Assembly (NCBI RefSeq): GCF_016757215.1
Contig: NZ_JAESIY010000007.1
Location: 248,001-312,000 of the forward strand
DNA from: Fulvivirga sediminis
GTDB taxonomy: Bacteria; Bacteroidota; Bacteroidia; Cytophagales; Cyclobacteriaceae
Length of the DNA: 64,000 bases
Reading direction: 5' to 3'
The translations under genes were made by a program, and so were the position numbers. Of this stretch, positions 62,925 to 64,000 are shown one piece after another. The stretch's first letter is position 1. The number at the start of each line of letters is the position of its first letter. The notes below the pieces were generated by a model, which was not told where the DNA came from, made no database searches, and saw only the letters and a program-made list of their open reading frames with translations.

Positions 62925-63966
62925 AAATTATTATCGCATACTGGGGTTAACACCTTCCGCTACTGAGGATGAGATCAAGGCCACTTACAGAAGATTGGCC
63001 AAGAAATATCATCCTGATTTGCATATGAATGATAAATCAAATGAAGAGAAGTTTAAAAGAATAAATATAGCGTATTCCATATTATCAGATCCCCATAAAA
63101 AGAAGGCCTTTGACCTTACTTTAATACCTGTTGAAATATTCACAAATAGCTACTCTAGCAATAAGCATTCTACTTATCCTCCTCATTCTATTTATAACAA
63201 TCAAAAGAAAAAGAATAGTCAGACTAGAATCACAATATTTATTTTAATGGGGTTGAGCGTATTCTTATTTCTATTTCTGTTAGGCATCTCTCGTTTGTCT
63301 TCTGAACAAAACTATGCCGCAGGTATGGAGTACTTTCAACGAAAGCAATTTAATGATGCTATTGACTCTTTTGAATATGCTATTTGGGCATTAGGTAGCA
63401 AATCTTCAGAAGCCTGCAGCAAGCTCTCTGAAATATATCTTTATCATTGGAATCACTACCCGTTGGCTTTGAGATACTGTAATGAAGCATTGGAATACAC
63501 ATCAGATGAACAGACGATGGCTCAGATTTTCTATTTACGGGCTATAACGCTTAAAAAAATGGGACAATATGAAGAGGCCATTCAAGACTTATCTCTCGCT
63601 GAAAACAATGGATACAACAAAGACAGCATATACAAAGAAGTAGGCAATATTTACACTTACAATTTAAAGCAATATGTCTCTGGACATAGAGCATTTTCTA
63701 AACTCATAACCATCAGTTCTTCCTCAGAAATAGGATGGTTTGGCAAAGCTTGGTGCGAGCAACATCTTAATCTATACCATGAAGCGATTGAAAGCTATTC
63801 CATGGTTATCAGTATGAATCCTAATGCAGCGAAAAGCTATTACTACAGAGGAGTTAATGAAACCATAGTAGAAGATAATAATAAAGCCTGTGAAGATTTT
63901 AAGATGGCTAAAATGATGGGTGTACCACTGGCAGAAGAAAGGTACGGGCTATATTGTTTAAATTAG
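62914..63966 (+). CDS. J-domain protein with transmembrane segment and TPR repeats
   Basis: A 350-aa protein that starts with GTG at 62914, inside the end of dprA. The N-terminus is a J domain (YYRILGLTPSATEDEIKAT, with the HPD motif at residues 33-35 in KKYHPDLH). One transmembrane helix (FILMGLSVFLFLFLLGI) near residue 110 separates it from a TPR array (about 130-345). The J domain would stimulate DnaK ATPase on the cytosolic side, with TPRs on the other side of the membrane or, if inverted, the reverse. Function is unknown. The GTG start is chosen because the next in-frame ATG lies well inside the J domain. Confidence 0.88.
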   Translation: MYTENYYRILGLTPSATEDEIKATYRRLAKKYHPDLHMNDKSNEEKFKRINIAYSILSDPHKKKAFDLTLIPVEIFTNSYSSNKHSTYPPHSIYNNQKKKNSQTRITIFILMGLSVFLFLFLLGISRLSSEQNYAAGMEYFQRKQFNDAIDSFEYAIWALGSKSSEACSKLSEIYLYHWNHYPLALRYCNEALEYTSDEQTMAQIFYLRAITLKKMGQYEEAIQDLSLAENNGYNKDSIYKEVGNIYTYNLKQYVSGHRAFSKLITISSSSEIGWFGKAWCEQHLNLYHEAIESYSMVISMNPNAAKSYYYRGVNETIVEDNNKACEDFKMAKMMGVPLAEERYGLYCLN

Positions 63967-64000
63967 CTAGGTATGAAAAGGTCGAAATTATGATAAAGGT

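Overview
The window looks like an AT-rich chromosomal segment of a gliding-type Bacteroidota, most likely Cytophagales (Fulvivirga/Marivirga-like). This is inferred from type IX secretion (T9SS) sorting domains of type A and type B, PorP/SprF-family proteins, a TonB-dependent receptor with a carboxypeptidase-regulatory-like N-terminus, Bacteroidota-type -7 promoter boxes (TAnnTTTG), and the Bacteroidota style of GyrA. I saw no rRNA, tRNA, CRISPR array, transposase or phage gene.

Layout. 1-2.3 kb: the right end of a probable Septu-like defence operon (PtuA-like ATPase cut by the window edge, then an HNH nuclease), followed by two small unknown ORFs that share a frame across a TGA. 2.3-11.5 kb (mostly minus): a YtxH protein, a TPR protein behind gyrA, several secreted or outer-membrane unknowns, and a COG3014 lipoprotein behind an LpoB-like lipoprotein. 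11.5-16.8 kb (minus): one compact transcription unit made of a lipoprotein, a T9SS-exported subtilisin, rpe and a TonB-dependent receptor. 16.9-18.3 kb: a thioredoxin with a small partner, then a divergent degenerate TrpF-like protein. 18.3-31.2 kb: a surface/T9SS locus with a PorT-like barrel, a PorP/SprF barrel fused to a SPOR-like domain, a 1070-aa FG-GAP/PKD protein, a 2061-aa repeat adhesin and a second PorP/SprF.

31.2-42.3 kb (minus): a nearly gapless MoxR-DUF58-BatA-like-coiled membrane protein-GATase-like operon headed by DUF4159, preceded by the TldD/PmbA metallopeptidase pair. 42.5-51 kb: dinB and mixed single genes (EEP hydrolase, DUF4442, cyclophilin, DUF3050, lipocalin, GH30, STAS-like, DUF808). 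51-56.3 kb (minus): alaS-gatB-TlpA-like thiol reductase. 56.5-64 kb (plus): two tandem membrane-anchored M23 peptidases sharing an unusual cytosolic N-terminus, a lipoprotein alpha-amylase resembling the Thermococcales GH13_7 enzymes, and a capA-merR-dprA-J-domain operon.

The best candidates for undescribed biology are: the PorP-SPOR fusion next to two giant type-B T9SS substrates; the MoxR/DUF58/DUF4159 membrane operon with its His/acid-rich segment; the conserved YYY(D/N)TETC(R/K)YE leader of the M23 pair; the in-frame LPAGRQG palindrome in GyrA; and the degenerate TrpF-like protein. Family assignments come from motif recognition and memory only; no database search was possible.
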